DNA from: Flavobacteriales bacterium
GTDB lineage: Bacteria > Bacteroidota > Bacteroidia > Flavobacteriales_E > Vicingaceae
Reading direction: 5' to 3'
Assembly (NCBI GenBank): GCA_020635795.1
Contig: JACJZD010000005.1
Span: forward strand, 101,495 to 165,494
DNA: 64,000 nucleotides
The stretch's first letter is position 1. Every line of letters starts with the position of its first letter. Below are positions 8,417-16,958 of the stretch, piece after piece. The notes under the pieces are model-generated. The model worked only from the letters and a program-made list of their open reading frames with translations, had not been told where the DNA came from and ran no database searches. The translations under genes were made by a program, and so were the position numbers.

Positions 8417-8898
8417 AATACTTGTTCAACACTTCCTAAATATTGTTGTAAAAATTTTCGTCCTCTAAAAATGTACACTTTAACTTGTGACTCCGTTAAT
8501 CCTGTTATTTCAGCTATTTCATCGTATGCATAACCTTCATAATCTCTTAATAATATCACCGATTTTTGGTCGGCAGGCAATTGGTTCAACGCTTGTTCTA
8601 AAACCTCTTGTAATCCTGTATATTGATTTGTTGTGGTTAAATTATTCTCCACAACTTCATTAAAATTTCCTTGTTTTTTTTCTCTTCTGGTTAAATCAAT
8701 AAAGGTGTGATAGGCTGTGGTAAACAAGTATGATTTTTCTTTTCCAGGCTGCACCTCATCTTTTTTTAACCAAAATTTTTCGAAAGTATCTTGCACCACA
8801 TCTTTGGCCCTCTCCTCGTCTCTAGCGTTTTTGAGAATAAAGCGATACAGATTATCGGAATAATCGTCTACACATTTATTAAATTCCTTAACCGTCAA
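8413..8898 (-). CDS. ECF-type RNA polymerase sigma factor
   Basis: A 161-residue sigma-70 family protein with only regions 2 and 4. Region 2 spans about 10-75 (NLYRFILKNARDEERAKDVVQDTFEKFW) and region 4 about 100-150 (LPADQKSVILLRDYEGYAYDEIAEITGLTESQVKVYIFRGR, shown here in part as the HTH). The start is TTG at 8898; no ATG fits. Its own upstream DNA carries TGTAAC-N17-CGTC, consistent with autoregulation. The next gene encodes the presumed membrane anti-sigma partner, and the following one, the GIN/barrel gene, carries the same promoter motif. The result is a compact envelope-response circuit. Confidence 0.92.
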   Translation of the reverse strand: MTVKEFNKCVDDYSDNLYRFILKNARDEERAKDVVQDTFEKFWLKKDEVQPGKEKSYLFTTAYHTFIDLTRREKKQGNFNEVVENNLTTTNQYTGLQEVLEQALNQLPADQKSVILLRDYEGYAYDEIAEITGLTESQVKVYIFRGRKFLQQYLGSVEQVL

Positions 8899-8921
8899 TG
8901 TTTTGTTAGTGTTTTGGGTAC

Positions 8922-8948
8922 GACGAACTAATAGTTACAAAAGTTACA
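8922..8948 (-). promoter_or_regulatory. ECF-type promoter TGTAAC-N17-CGTC before the sigma gene
   Basis: TGTAAC (8948-8943) and CGTC (8925-8922) are separated by 17 bases on the minus strand, 24 bases before the TTG start. It is identical in both boxes and spacing to the site at 7340-7366. Confidence 0.6.
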
Positions 8949-8978
8949 CCTAAGTTAAAATTTTTTATTTTACTCAAC

Positions 8979-9011
8979 AAAAAAGGCGGTTTATTGTAAA
9001 CCGCCTTTTCA
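8979..9011. terminator. Intrinsic terminator after the M16 protease gene
   Basis: AAGGCGGTTTA and TAAACCGCCTT form an 11-bp stem around a TTG loop (about 8983-9007). In the minus direction it is followed by TTTTTTG-like bases, and it begins about 20 bases past the protease stop codon. Confidence 0.85.
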
Positions 9012-9029
9012 ATTAAATGTGTGGATGAA

Positions 9030-11948
9030 TTAATACCCAAAAATCTCTTCAAGCGTTAATTCTTTGTATTCTCCTAACGATTGTAAAACCTCTTTGTTTA
9101 CCAATTTTTTGTTTCCAATAACCAAGTAATTGTAGTTTCTGTTTTTTACGTTTTGATCAAAGAAAGCCTTTAAATCTTTGATTTCCATTTTCTGAACTTT
9201 TTCATAAATGTCTTTATTGATGTCGTAATCTCTACCCAAATCTTTCGCACTTAAATATCTCCAGAAAATACTCGCTTGTTTAGTTCTACTGGTTTCAATT
9301 TTTTTAAGTGCTGCCAATTTCGAACCATTAAACTGATCAGTAACCTCAGGCATGTTGTTCATTAATTCTAACATTGCTTTAGCTGCATCGTTTAATTTAT
9401 CTACTTGAGTTCCCACGTAAGCTTGAACGTAATGTGAACGATTTGCTTTTCTCGGGCTTGTATAAGCAGCATAAGCTGAGTATGCTAATGCTTTCGATTC
9501 ACGTATCTCTTGAAATACGATTGACGATAAACCAGAACCAAAATATTCGTTAAACAAACTGATAACTGGAACATCGGCATTGTTGAATGGTTTTACTTTC
9601 GATAACATCAACATTTCAGTTTGAACCATATCGTAATCAACAAAATAGACCTTATTTTGAGTTGTTTCTAATTCTGTAAACTCATTCGCTGCAATTAATG
9701 GTTTTAAGGTTGCTGGCGTTTTATGGTTTTTCTCAATAATTGATTTTGCTTCGTTTTGCTCTTTAGTACCAAAATAGTACACATAATGTTCAAAACTGGT
9801 CAGTTCTTTAATTTTGGTAACTAACTTATTTATATCAATGGTTTTAAGGTCGTTTGCGCTAATAATATGTTTTACTGGAGAGTTTTCACCGTGCTTACCA
9901 TAATTAGCTAACCCTTCGTACATAATTGCCCACTTACTTAACTTGTTATCTCCACGTTCTTTTAAAATTCCTTCTACTAAATTATCAAATGCTTCTTGGT
10001 CGGGTTTAACGTTTGCCAAAATGTGTTCAAACAATTTAATACCATCTTCAAACGATTCATCTAAACCAGAAAGAGATACATAAACACGTTCTTCAGCCGC
10101 ATAAACACTATAGTTCAACCCTTTCTTAAACAATTCTACTTGCAATTCATTTGCACTGTATTTATCTGTTCCTAAAAATTCTAAATACTCAACCGCCAAA
10201 GCCATTTCTCTATCACTAAACGAACCCATGTCTAACATGTATTGTAAACTAAAAGTTTGGTTAGAAGTATTTTTTACATAGTAAAACGGAATGCCCGAAG
10301 CCAATTTTTCTTGTTTAACGGTTGCAGCATAATCATCAAAAATTGGCGTTAAACGTGTTGCTTCCATTTTTTCAAATTGTTGAGCAAAAACAGAAGCAGT
10401 ATCTCTGTTTAATTGAACTTGAGTAATAGCTGGTTTCTCCACCTTCGGATTGTTGGTTTTACCGTGTCGTTTGTAAACTACTACATAGTTGTTTTTTAAG
10501 TATTTGTTAGCAAAATCCACCAATTGTTGTTTATTTACTTTTTCTAGTTTTGCATTGGCGTTTACTACGTCGCTCCATTGTTGACCCAAAATAAACGCGT
10601 TGGTCATTTTGTAAGCTCTTGATGAATTGTATAAATTGTTTTGTTGGTCTTCTAATTTGAAGTTTTTAATCGCTGCAGGCAACATCCATTCTTCAAAATC
10701 ACCTTTTTTCAATTTTTCAATTTCTGCAATTAACAAGTCTTTTACTTCTTCTAGTTTTTGACCTTCACGAGGATTTCCACTCAACTGAAAAGTAGCATAA
10801 TCTCTATTTACATCGCCATAAGCATAAGCCGATAATATTTTTTGAGATTTAATAAGGTCTAAATCCATCAAGCCTGCTTGACCATTAAACAACAATGAAT
10901 TTAACAAAGGCAACATGAACATATCATCTGCAGCAACACCTGGTAAACGATACCCAATATTTACCCATTCAGCATCACTACCAACAACCGAAACTTCCTC
11001 AGGAGCAGTCATTTCTTCTTCAGGCTCAAAGGTAAAAGCAGGCACTTCTTTTTTCTTGTAATCACCAAAATACTTGGTAATCAAATCAATGGTTTGGTCA
11101 GGGTCAATATCTCCAGCCAAAATAATCGCCATGTTGTTTGGTACGTATCTTTCGCTAAAATATTGGTGAATTTTTTCCATCGAAGGATTTTTTAAATGTT
11201 CGCTTGTACCAATGGTAGTTTGTGTTCCGTAAGGGTGTTTTTTAAACAAATGTTTAGCCATTGTTTCATACGACAACCAATAATCGTTATCAACACCTCG
11301 GTTGTACTCTTCATAAACAGCTTCTAATTCGGTGTGGAATAAACGCAACACCAATTCACTAAATCTTTCCGATTCAATCGACAACCATTTTTCAAATTCG
11401 TTGGAAGGAATGTCATTAATGTAAACCGTTTGCTCAACCGAAGTATAAGCATTGGTTCCTTTTGCTCCAATTGAGCTTATCATTTTATCGTATTCGTTTG
11501 GCACCGCATATTGAGCTGCAATACCCGATAAACTATCAATTTGATGATAAATGGCTTTACGTTCAGCTTCATCAGTAACACTTCTTCTTTTTTCGTACAA
11601 ATCAGAAATTTGTTGAAGCACCACTTTTTCTTTTTCCCAATTAATGGTTGCAATTTTTGATGTGCCTTTAAACACCATGTGTTCTAAATAATGAGCCAAT
11701 CCTGTTGCATCTGCGGGGTCTTGTTTACTACCCGTGTTTACTGCAATATTAGTTTGAATACGTGGCTCGTCTTTGTTAATCGACATGTACACTTTTAAAC
11801 CATTGTCTAAAGTATAAATCAAGGTATTTAAATCATCTCCTTCTACTTGTTCGTATTGGTATTTGTAGCTTGTTTCGGCTGCTTTTTCTTTACAAGAAAA
11901 TTGAAACAATACAATTGTTGTAATAACTAATAAGCTTATTTTTTTCAT
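9030..11948 (-). CDS. M16 family zinc protease (pitrilysin type), lipoprotein
   Basis: A 972-residue peptidase of the insulinase/pitrilysin family. The inverted zinc motif HYLEH is at residues 86-90 (GLAHYLEHMVFKGT), with the downstream Glu ligand in LEAVYEEYNRG. Length fits a full protein with two tandem M16 halves; the second (about 520-972) lacks the zinc site, as usual. MKKISLLVITTIVLFQFSC gives a lipoprotein signal with Cys19, so the enzyme probably acts on peptides in the periplasm or at the outer membrane. It is monocistronic with a strong terminator. The upstream 150 bases to the divergent small gene hold a phosphate-box-like site facing the other way. Confidence 0.93.
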   Translation of the reverse strand: MKKISLLVITTIVLFQFSCKEKAAETSYKYQYEQVEGDDLNTLIYTLDNGLKVYMSINKDEPRIQTNIAVNTGSKQDPADATGLAHYLEHMVFKGTSKIATINWEKEKVVLQQISDLYEKRRSVTDEAERKAIYHQIDSLSGIAAQYAVPNEYDKMISSIGAKGTNAYTSVEQTVYINDIPSNEFEKWLSIESERFSELVLRLFHTELEAVYEEYNRGVDNDYWLSYETMAKHLFKKHPYGTQTTIGTSEHLKNPSMEKIHQYFSERYVPNNMAIILAGDIDPDQTIDLITKYFGDYKKKEVPAFTFEPEEEMTAPEEVSVVGSDAEWVNIGYRLPGVAADDMFMLPLLNSLLFNGQAGLMDLDLIKSQKILSAYAYGDVNRDYATFQLSGNPREGQKLEEVKDLLIAEIEKLKKGDFEEWMLPAAIKNFKLEDQQNNLYNSSRAYKMTNAFILGQQWSDVVNANAKLEKVNKQQLVDFANKYLKNNYVVVYKRHGKTNNPKVEKPAITQVQLNRDTASVFAQQFEKMEATRLTPIFDDYAATVKQEKLASGIPFYYVKNTSNQTFSLQYMLDMGSFSDREMALAVEYLEFLGTDKYSANELQVELFKKGLNYSVYAAEERVYVSLSGLDESFEDGIKLFEHILANVKPDQEAFDNLVEGILKERGDNKLSKWAIMYEGLANYGKHGENSPVKHIISANDLKTIDINKLVTKIKELTSFEHYVYYFGTKEQNEAKSIIEKNHKTPATLKPLIAANEFTELETTQNKVYFVDYDMVQTEMLMLSKVKPFNNADVPVISLFNEYFGSGLSSIVFQEIRESKALAYSAYAAYTSPRKANRSHYVQAYVGTQVDKLNDAAKAMLELMNNMPEVTDQFNGSKLAALKKIETSRTKQASIFWRYLSAKDLGRDYDINKDIYEKVQKMEIKDLKAFFDQNVKNRNYNYLVIGNKKLVNKEVLQSLGEYKELTLEEIFGY

Positions 11949-12038
11949 AGGTTATATTTTTAAAAGAGTAAAATAACGCTAATTTTTCCAATCAAGTGTG
12001 TTTCAGCAGAAAACTAATTTTATTTAGCAAACACATAA

Positions 12039-12056
12039 TTTAACATTAAATTAATA
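12039..12056 (+). promoter_or_regulatory. Pho-box-like 7-4-7 repeat before the small gene/PiT operon
   Basis: TTTAACA-TTAA-ATTAATA matches CTTAACA-TTAA-CTTAACA at 15 of 18 positions. The TAGCTTTG -7 element begins 20 bases after the repeat ends, the same distance as at phoB. Confidence 0.5.
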
Positions 12057-12076
12057 TTGGATGTCTAAAAGCTATT

Positions 12077-12084
12077 TAGCTTTG
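12077..12084 (+). promoter_or_regulatory. -7 element of the small gene/PiT operon
   Basis: TAGCTTTG is a perfect TAnnTTTG match 17 bases before the ATG at 12102. The Pho-box-like repeat occupies the position of the -33 region. Confidence 0.55.
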
Positions 12085-12101
12085 CTCAATAATTCTTTGC
12101 T

Positions 12102-12401
12102 ATGCATTTATTGTTAGTTGTTTTATTCAAACTGATTTTTTGTCAATCTTTTGACGATAATTCTAACATAAAAGCGAATAATTTTTCTGTTAATATTTTT
12201 AAAAGTGGACAAATAGAACAGTCTAGTGCTATTCCCGTTAACAATGAACAAAGACAAGAAAATTTTACAAAAATTATTAAGGTATTATACCATAAACCTA
12301 ATTACAAATTTTCAGTATTTAAGTTTGATTGCTCAATTGTTCCCCAACAAAACAATCATCTTCATTTAACTTCTTATATTTTCCAACAATTAAGATTGTA
12401 G
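12102..12401 (+). CDS. Small exported protein of unknown function
   Basis: A 99-residue protein of no family I recognise. It starts with a hydrophobic stretch (HLLLVVLFKLIFC) that could be a signal peptide or lipoprotein anchor (Cys14), followed by a polar Asn/Gln-rich region and a basic, aromatic C-terminus ending HLHLTSYIFQQLRL. Support that it is real: a perfect -7 element 17 bases upstream, a Pho-box-like repeat before that, and co-orientation with the PiT-type permease 75 bases downstream. A role in phosphate acquisition is only suggested by that context. Confidence 0.5.
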   Translation: MHLLLVVLFKLIFCQSFDDNSNIKANNFSVNIFKSGQIEQSSAIPVNNEQRQENFTKIIKVLYHKPNYKFSVFKFDCSIVPQQNNHLHLTSYIFQQLRL

Positions 12402-12403
12402 CC

Positions 12404-12473
12404 ACTTGAGTTTGCTTCTTTCTCTTACCTAAAGAAAGACGAATAAAATTCAAGTACAAACTCAATCTTTTTT
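12404..12473 (+). promoter_or_regulatory. Attenuator-like structure before the PiT-type permease gene
   Basis: GAGTTTG (12408-12414) can pair with CAAACTC (12457-12463), enclosing an inner stem TCTTTCT/AGAAAGA (12417-12423 with 12433-12439). The outer stem is followed by AATCTTTTTT and then the permease ATG at 12477. A second pairing, ACTTGA (12404-12409) with TCAAGT (12450-12455), shares two bases with the first and excludes it. This resembles alternative terminator/antiterminator folding between two genes of one transcript. It is read by eye only. Confidence 0.4.
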
Positions 12474-12476
12474 AAA

Positions 12477-13421
12477 ATGGAACAAATTATTTTACTTATC
12501 GGTTTTTGTTTAGCGTCATATTCTGTAATCGCAAACGATGCCATACAAACTTTAGGAACTTTTATTAGCTCAAACATTAAACGACCATGGTGGGTGTTGT
12601 GGTTATTTGCAGGTTCAATATTAACTGCTACCTTACTGTTGGGGTGGTATATAAATAATGGCGATGTCGCTTATGGCCGTTTAGATGAAATTCCTTATCC
12701 TGAAAACATTAATTGGTGGTATGTTTTACCTCCCCTAATTTTATTGGTGGTTACTCAATTTGGTTTGCCCGTAAGCACCACTTTTTTGGTTTTGAGTGTG
12801 TTTTCTTCAACACAGGTAATTGAAAAAATGTTGTTGAAATCAGTAATTGGTTATTCGGTTGCTTTTGCTTTTGCTATTGGGGTTTACTTTATTATTGCAA
12901 AATATACTGAAATTGAAAAAGTTGATAACAAAGACAAAAAACTACATTGGAGATGGGAAGCTTTACAGTGGATTTCAACGAGTTGGTTGTGGATACAATG
13001 GTTGGTTCAAGATTTTGCAAATATTTATGTTTTCTTGCCACGAGAGCTCTCTTTAAATTATTTGTTACTATCGCTAGGTTTTATGCTGTTAGTTGTTGGT
13101 TTAGTTTTTAAAATGGGAGGTGGAAAAATCCAAAAAGTAGTTACACAAAAAACCAACACAGAAAATATCCGCTCTGCAACAATTATCGACTTGGTATATG
13201 CTGTAGTATTATTTGTATTTACTGTTGTTAATCCAATACCAATGAGTACTACATGGGTTTTTATAGGGATTTTGGCTGGTAGAGAATTTGCTATTATGCT
13301 TCGACACGATAAAAAGGCGGTTAAAATTGCAAGAAAAAAAGTGATGTTCGACTTGTACAAAGTAAATGCAGGTTTAATCATTAGTATTTTAGTAGCCTTT
13401 GTAATTCGATATTTTAACTAA
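12477..13421 (+). CDS. PiT-family phosphate permease, short form
   Basis: An inner-membrane protein with about eight hydrophobic helices. Two signatures of the inorganic phosphate transporter family are visible: SVIANDAIQTLGTF at about residues 16-29 (the ND...N-type motif) and GLPVSTTFLVLSVFSS at about 100-115 (PVSTT); a related PMSTTWVF occurs in the second half near 245. At 314 residues it is shorter than typical PiT proteins. It probably imports phosphate with a cation. The gene follows a small exported protein behind a Pho-box-like promoter. Sulfate or another anion is a possible substrate. Confidence 0.8.
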   Translation: MEQIILLIGFCLASYSVIANDAIQTLGTFISSNIKRPWWVLWLFAGSILTATLLLGWYINNGDVAYGRLDEIPYPENINWWYVLPPLILLVVTQFGLPVSTTFLVLSVFSSTQVIEKMLLKSVIGYSVAFAFAIGVYFIIAKYTEIEKVDNKDKKLHWRWEALQWISTSWLWIQWLVQDFANIYVFLPRELSLNYLLLSLGFMLLVVGLVFKMGGGKIQKVVTQKTNTENIRSATIIDLVYAVVLFVFTVVNPIPMSTTWVFIGILAGREFAIMLRHDKKAVKIARKKVMFDLYKVNAGLIISILVAFVIRYFN

Positions 13422-13454
13422 AAGATTAAGGTGTTTTCCATTAACTTTACTGCA

Positions 13455-13790
13455 ATGGAAAACGCCGATTTTTTTCAACTGGTATATCAAGTTGCTCGTG
13501 AAATTCCTCAAGGAAGAGCAACCAGTTATGGTGCTATTGCAGCATATTTAGGCGCGAAAAGAGGTGCTCGAATGGTGGGTTGGGCAATGAATAATGCTCA
13601 CAATCAAACTCCGCCAGTTCCAGCTCATCGTGTAGTAAATCGTAATGGTATGCTTTCTGGAAAAAACCATTTCGAAAACCCTTTTCATATGCAAGCATTG
13701 TTAGAGCAAGAAGGTTTAACGGTAATCAACGAACAAATACAAGATTTTGAAACCATTTTTTGGGATCCGATGAAAGAATTGGAGTTGTAA
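13455..13790 (+). CDS. Alkyltransferase-like (ATL) DNA repair protein
   Basis: A 111-residue protein of the O6-alkylguanine-DNA alkyltransferase fold (YQVAREIPQGRATSYGAIAAYLGAKRGARMVG carries the HTH). The active-site motif PCHRV reads VPAHRVVNRNG, so the acceptor cysteine is replaced by alanine. It therefore cannot accept alkyl groups. As in other ATL proteins, it should bind alkylated bases and hand them to nucleotide excision repair. ATG at 13455 is preferred over an upstream GTG at 13431, because it starts MENADFFQLVYQV directly at the conserved region and leaves space after the permease stop codon. Confidence 0.88.
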   Translation: MENADFFQLVYQVAREIPQGRATSYGAIAAYLGAKRGARMVGWAMNNAHNQTPPVPAHRVVNRNGMLSGKNHFENPFHMQALLEQEGLTVINEQIQDFETIFWDPMKELEL

Positions 13791-13824
13791 TAATATCTAT
13801 TTTATTACATTTACTGAGTAAAAT

Positions 13825-15441
13825 ATGAAAAATCAACTCATTACAATTCAGCTAATTTTTTTACCCTTTTTGGGTGGTTTTTCTTTTGCCCAATCTCCAA
13901 TTGTTGATTCTTTAAAAATAGAATTAAGCAAAGCCAAACACGACACTACTCGCTGTAATATCTTAAACCAAATGGTTGAAGAAGAATTGGACGATGAACT
14001 CTGGCCAAAATACAATGAAGAATTGAAGCAACTTGCAGAAAAAAACCTTAAAAACAATCTTTCTCTAGAGTTAAAAAATATATATAATAAAAATTTAGCC
14101 ACAGCATTTAACAATATCGGGTACCTAAATGCCTCTAACGGCCAAATGGCTGATGCCATTGAGAACTACTTAAAATGTATTGAAATTCAGAAAAAGATAA
14201 ACGCAAAAGAAGACCTTTCTTCTACACTAAGTAGTGTTGGTAATGTTTATAGAAAAAGTGGGGATTACCCTAAAGCATTAAAATATTATAATCAAAGTCT
14301 AGCTATAAGCAATGAAATAAGTGATAAAGAAGGTGAGGCTAATTCCATGTATTTTATTGGATGGGTTTATGATAATCAAGGAGATATTACAACCGCTTTA
14401 GAGTTCTATATTAAGAGTTTAAAAATTCAAGAGCAATTAAAAAATACGGATGGAATGGCTCGTGCCATAAACAACATTGCCTACATATACAATAATCAAG
14501 GCGACACAAAAACCGCTATTGATTACTATTTAAAGAGTTTAAAATTATATACGGAAATTAACGATGTGGTTGGAGTTGCCTCAGCATTAAATAACCTTGG
14601 TAATATTTATGATAAACTCAATGATTTGTCTAAAGCTAAAGAGTATTACAATCAAAGCTTTGCAAAATTTAGTTCCATTCCATATAAAACTGGAATAGCA
14701 TATACCTTGAATAACTTAGGAAATGTATGGTACAAAGAAGGTGATTTAAATAAAGCTTTTGAGTATTATACCAACAGTTTGGCTATTCGATTAGAAATAA
14801 AAGACATGCAAGGAGTAGCTATTACAAGTTCAAATATTGGTGAAATATACTATAAACAAAAAAATTTAATTGAAGCTCAAAAAAACTGTTTGTATGGGTT
14901 AACTGTTTCTCAAGAAATTGGTTATGCTTCGGGAATAAAAATGGCTTCGGGAATTTTGTATAAAATTTACGAAAAACAAAACAAAGGAATGCAAGCGTTA
15001 GAAATGCATGTTTTGTACATACAAATGCGTGACAGTATTAATAATATTGAAACTCAAAAAGCAGTGATAACTCAAGCAGCAAAACATACTTACGAGAAAA
15101 AAGCTGCAGAAGATAAAATTCGTGCCGATGAAGAGAAAAAATTAAATGAAATCAAACTAAAACAAGAACGAACACAACGCTACTCATTGTATGGTGGATT
15201 AATATTGGTTTTGGCATTTTCTGGCTTTATATACAGCCGTTTTAAAATTACTCAAAAACAAAAAATAGTTATTGAACAACAAAAAGCTGTGGTAGAAAAA
15301 GCGCATGTTTTGTTAGAGGAAAAAAATGAAGAAATTATTGCCAGTATTCGCTATGCAAAACGCATACAAGATGCATTGATGACTTCACAAAAATACATTA
15401 CACGAAATATCGAGCGGTTAAAAAACAATTCCAATAACTAA
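13825..15441 (+). CDS. Membrane TPR protein ending before its expected output domain
   Basis: Signal peptide (MKNQLITIQLIFLPFLGGFSFAQ), then about seven tetratricopeptide repeats (about 90-400; repeated A..Y..SL and NNLGN.Y motifs), one membrane helix at about 453-472, and a coiled coil. The C-terminus reads EEKNEEIIASIRYAKRIQDAL. In Bacteroidota TPR sensors that segment usually leads straight into a SpoIIE-like PP2C phosphatase. Here the protein stops about 20 residues later, and the 94 bases to the next gene contain no phosphatase remnant. It should sense or scaffold across the membrane without enzymatic output of its own. Confidence 0.8.
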   Translation: MKNQLITIQLIFLPFLGGFSFAQSPIVDSLKIELSKAKHDTTRCNILNQMVEEELDDELWPKYNEELKQLAEKNLKNNLSLELKNIYNKNLATAFNNIGYLNASNGQMADAIENYLKCIEIQKKINAKEDLSSTLSSVGNVYRKSGDYPKALKYYNQSLAISNEISDKEGEANSMYFIGWVYDNQGDITTALEFYIKSLKIQEQLKNTDGMARAINNIAYIYNNQGDTKTAIDYYLKSLKLYTEINDVVGVASALNNLGNIYDKLNDLSKAKEYYNQSFAKFSSIPYKTGIAYTLNNLGNVWYKEGDLNKAFEYYTNSLAIRLEIKDMQGVAITSSNIGEIYYKQKNLIEAQKNCLYGLTVSQEIGYASGIKMASGILYKIYEKQNKGMQALEMHVLYIQMRDSINNIETQKAVITQAAKHTYEKKAAEDKIRADEEKKLNEIKLKQERTQRYSLYGGLILVLAFSGFIYSRFKITQKQKIVIEQQKAVVEKAHVLLEEKNEEIIASIRYAKRIQDALMTSQKYITRNIERLKNNSNN

Positions 15442-15511
15442 ATGTTCTCTTAATTTATATTTTAAAGGATTTAGGTCTTGTTTTAATCCCCTTTTTGATT
15501 GTTTCTTTTCG

Positions 15512-15519
15512 TAAATTTG
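15512..15519 (+). promoter_or_regulatory. -7 element of the mrp gene
   Basis: TAAATTTG is a perfect TAnnTTTG match, 16 bases before the ATG at 15536. A TTTG at 15494 lies a little closer than the usual -33 spacing. Confidence 0.5.
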
Positions 15520-15535
15520 CATAAAAATTATACCC

Positions 15536-16660
15536 ATGGATTTTCAAGAAAAAGATATATTAGAAGCTTTAGGTTATGTAATAGAGCCCGATTTAAAAAA
15601 AGACATCATCACATTAAATTTAGTTTCAAACATTGCTATTGAAAACAATGTTATCAAGTTCGATTTACAAATTAACAACCCTGCAATGCACAACAAAAAA
15701 CGTATTGTTGAGGCTTGCGAATTGCATTTAAGCAAAGTACTTAAAACACCTATAACAGCAGAAATAAATTTTTCTGCTATACCAAAAGCACCAGAAATGC
15801 CTAAAAGCAGCAAGGTGTTGCCACAAGTAAAAAACATCATTGCTATTGCTTCTGGCAAAGGTGGTGTGGGTAAATCTACCGTTACAGCTAATTTAGCGGT
15901 GGCATTGGCACAAAAAGGTTATAAAGTGGGATTGGTCGATGCTGATATTTATGGCCCATCCATGCCCTTAATGTTTAATGTAGAAGGTGAAAGACCTACT
16001 TCTGTTGAAGTAAATGGTAGAAACTTAATTCAACCTATTGAGAGTTATGGTGTAAAATTGCTTTCTATTGGCTTTTTTGCTGGTACCGACCAAGCTGTAG
16101 TTTGGCGTGGACCAATGGCTACCAAAGCGCTTTCGCAATTGTTTACCGAAGCAAACTGGGGTGAATTGGATTACATGTTAATTGATTTGCCTCCAGGAAC
16201 TGGCGATATTCATTTATCATTAGTACAAACTGTTGCTGTAACTGGCGCAGTTGTGGTAAGCACACCTCAAAAAATGGCGTTAATTGATGCCCGAAAAGCG
16301 GTGGGCATGTTTAAGCTTTCTCAAATTAATGTGCCTGTTCTAGGGTTTATCGAAAACATGGCTTATTTCACACCAGAAGAATTACCAAACAACAAATATT
16401 ACATTTTTGGTAAAGATGGTTTAAAAGAATTGGCAGAAAAAGAAGGCTTACCCTTGTTAGGCGAAATACCATTAGTACAAAGTGTTAGAGAAGCTGGAGA
16501 TGTTGGTCGTCCAGCAGTATTACAAGAAAACACTCCTCAATCAAAAGCCTTTTTAGCCTTTGCTGATAAGGTAATTGAGCAGGTGGAATTACGTAACCAA
16601 GCTATGGAACCAACCAAAAAAGTAGAGATAACCACCATGTCTGGTTGTTCAACTAAATAA
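15536..16660 (+). CDS. mrp: Mrp/ApbC-type P-loop ATPase, Fe-S cluster carrier
   Basis: Binds and delivers iron-sulfur clusters to apoproteins in the cytoplasm. The N-terminal MIP18/DUF59 domain covers about residues 4-85. The ATPase domain carries the deviant Walker A motif GKGGVGKST at 107-115, followed by DADIYGPSMP and DLPPGTGD. A CxxC-type motif is not present in its usual place, but the extreme C-terminus ends MSGCSTK with one cysteine. The length of 374 residues is normal. The nifU-like scaffold gene follows after 32 bases, so the two probably form an Fe-S delivery operon. Confidence 0.93.
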   Translation: MDFQEKDILEALGYVIEPDLKKDIITLNLVSNIAIENNVIKFDLQINNPAMHNKKRIVEACELHLSKVLKTPITAEINFSAIPKAPEMPKSSKVLPQVKNIIAIASGKGGVGKSTVTANLAVALAQKGYKVGLVDADIYGPSMPLMFNVEGERPTSVEVNGRNLIQPIESYGVKLLSIGFFAGTDQAVVWRGPMATKALSQLFTEANWGELDYMLIDLPPGTGDIHLSLVQTVAVTGAVVVSTPQKMALIDARKAVGMFKLSQINVPVLGFIENMAYFTPEELPNNKYYIFGKDGLKELAEKEGLPLLGEIPLVQSVREAGDVGRPAVLQENTPQSKAFLAFADKVIEQVELRNQAMEPTKKVEITTMSGCSTK

Positions 16661-16692
16661 AAAGTTTAATTTTAACTACTTTATTTTCAGTT

Positions 16693-16947
16693 ATGAATAA
16701 ATCAGAAATAATAGAAAAAGTAAATCAAGCACTCGACCAAATTCGTCCGTTTTTGAACGATGATGGCGGAGATATTGAATTGATTGAAGTTACTGATGAC
16801 TTTATGGTTAAAGTAAAATTATTGGGCGCTTGTAAAAGTTGTTCCATGAGCCCAATGACCTTAAAAGGTGGTGTTGAAGAATCTATTAAACGAGTGGTGC
16901 CTGAACTTAGAGGTGTTATTGCAATTGAAGACGAGGCTATCGTTTAG
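16693..16947 (+). CDS. NifU C-terminal-domain Fe-S scaffold
   Basis: An 84-residue protein consisting only of the NifU C-terminal domain. The conserved start (IRPFLNDDGGDIELIEV) and the cluster-binding GACKSCSMSP with Cys47 and Cys50 are both present, followed by LKGGVEESIKRVVPE. Proteins of this kind hold a transient Fe-S cluster for transfer. It lies 32 bases after mrp on the same strand. Confidence 0.92.
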   Translation: MNKSEIIEKVNQALDQIRPFLNDDGGDIELIEVTDDFMVKVKLLGACKSCSMSPMTLKGGVEESIKRVVPELRGVIAIEDEAIV

Positions 16948-16958
16948 CCGAAACTATT

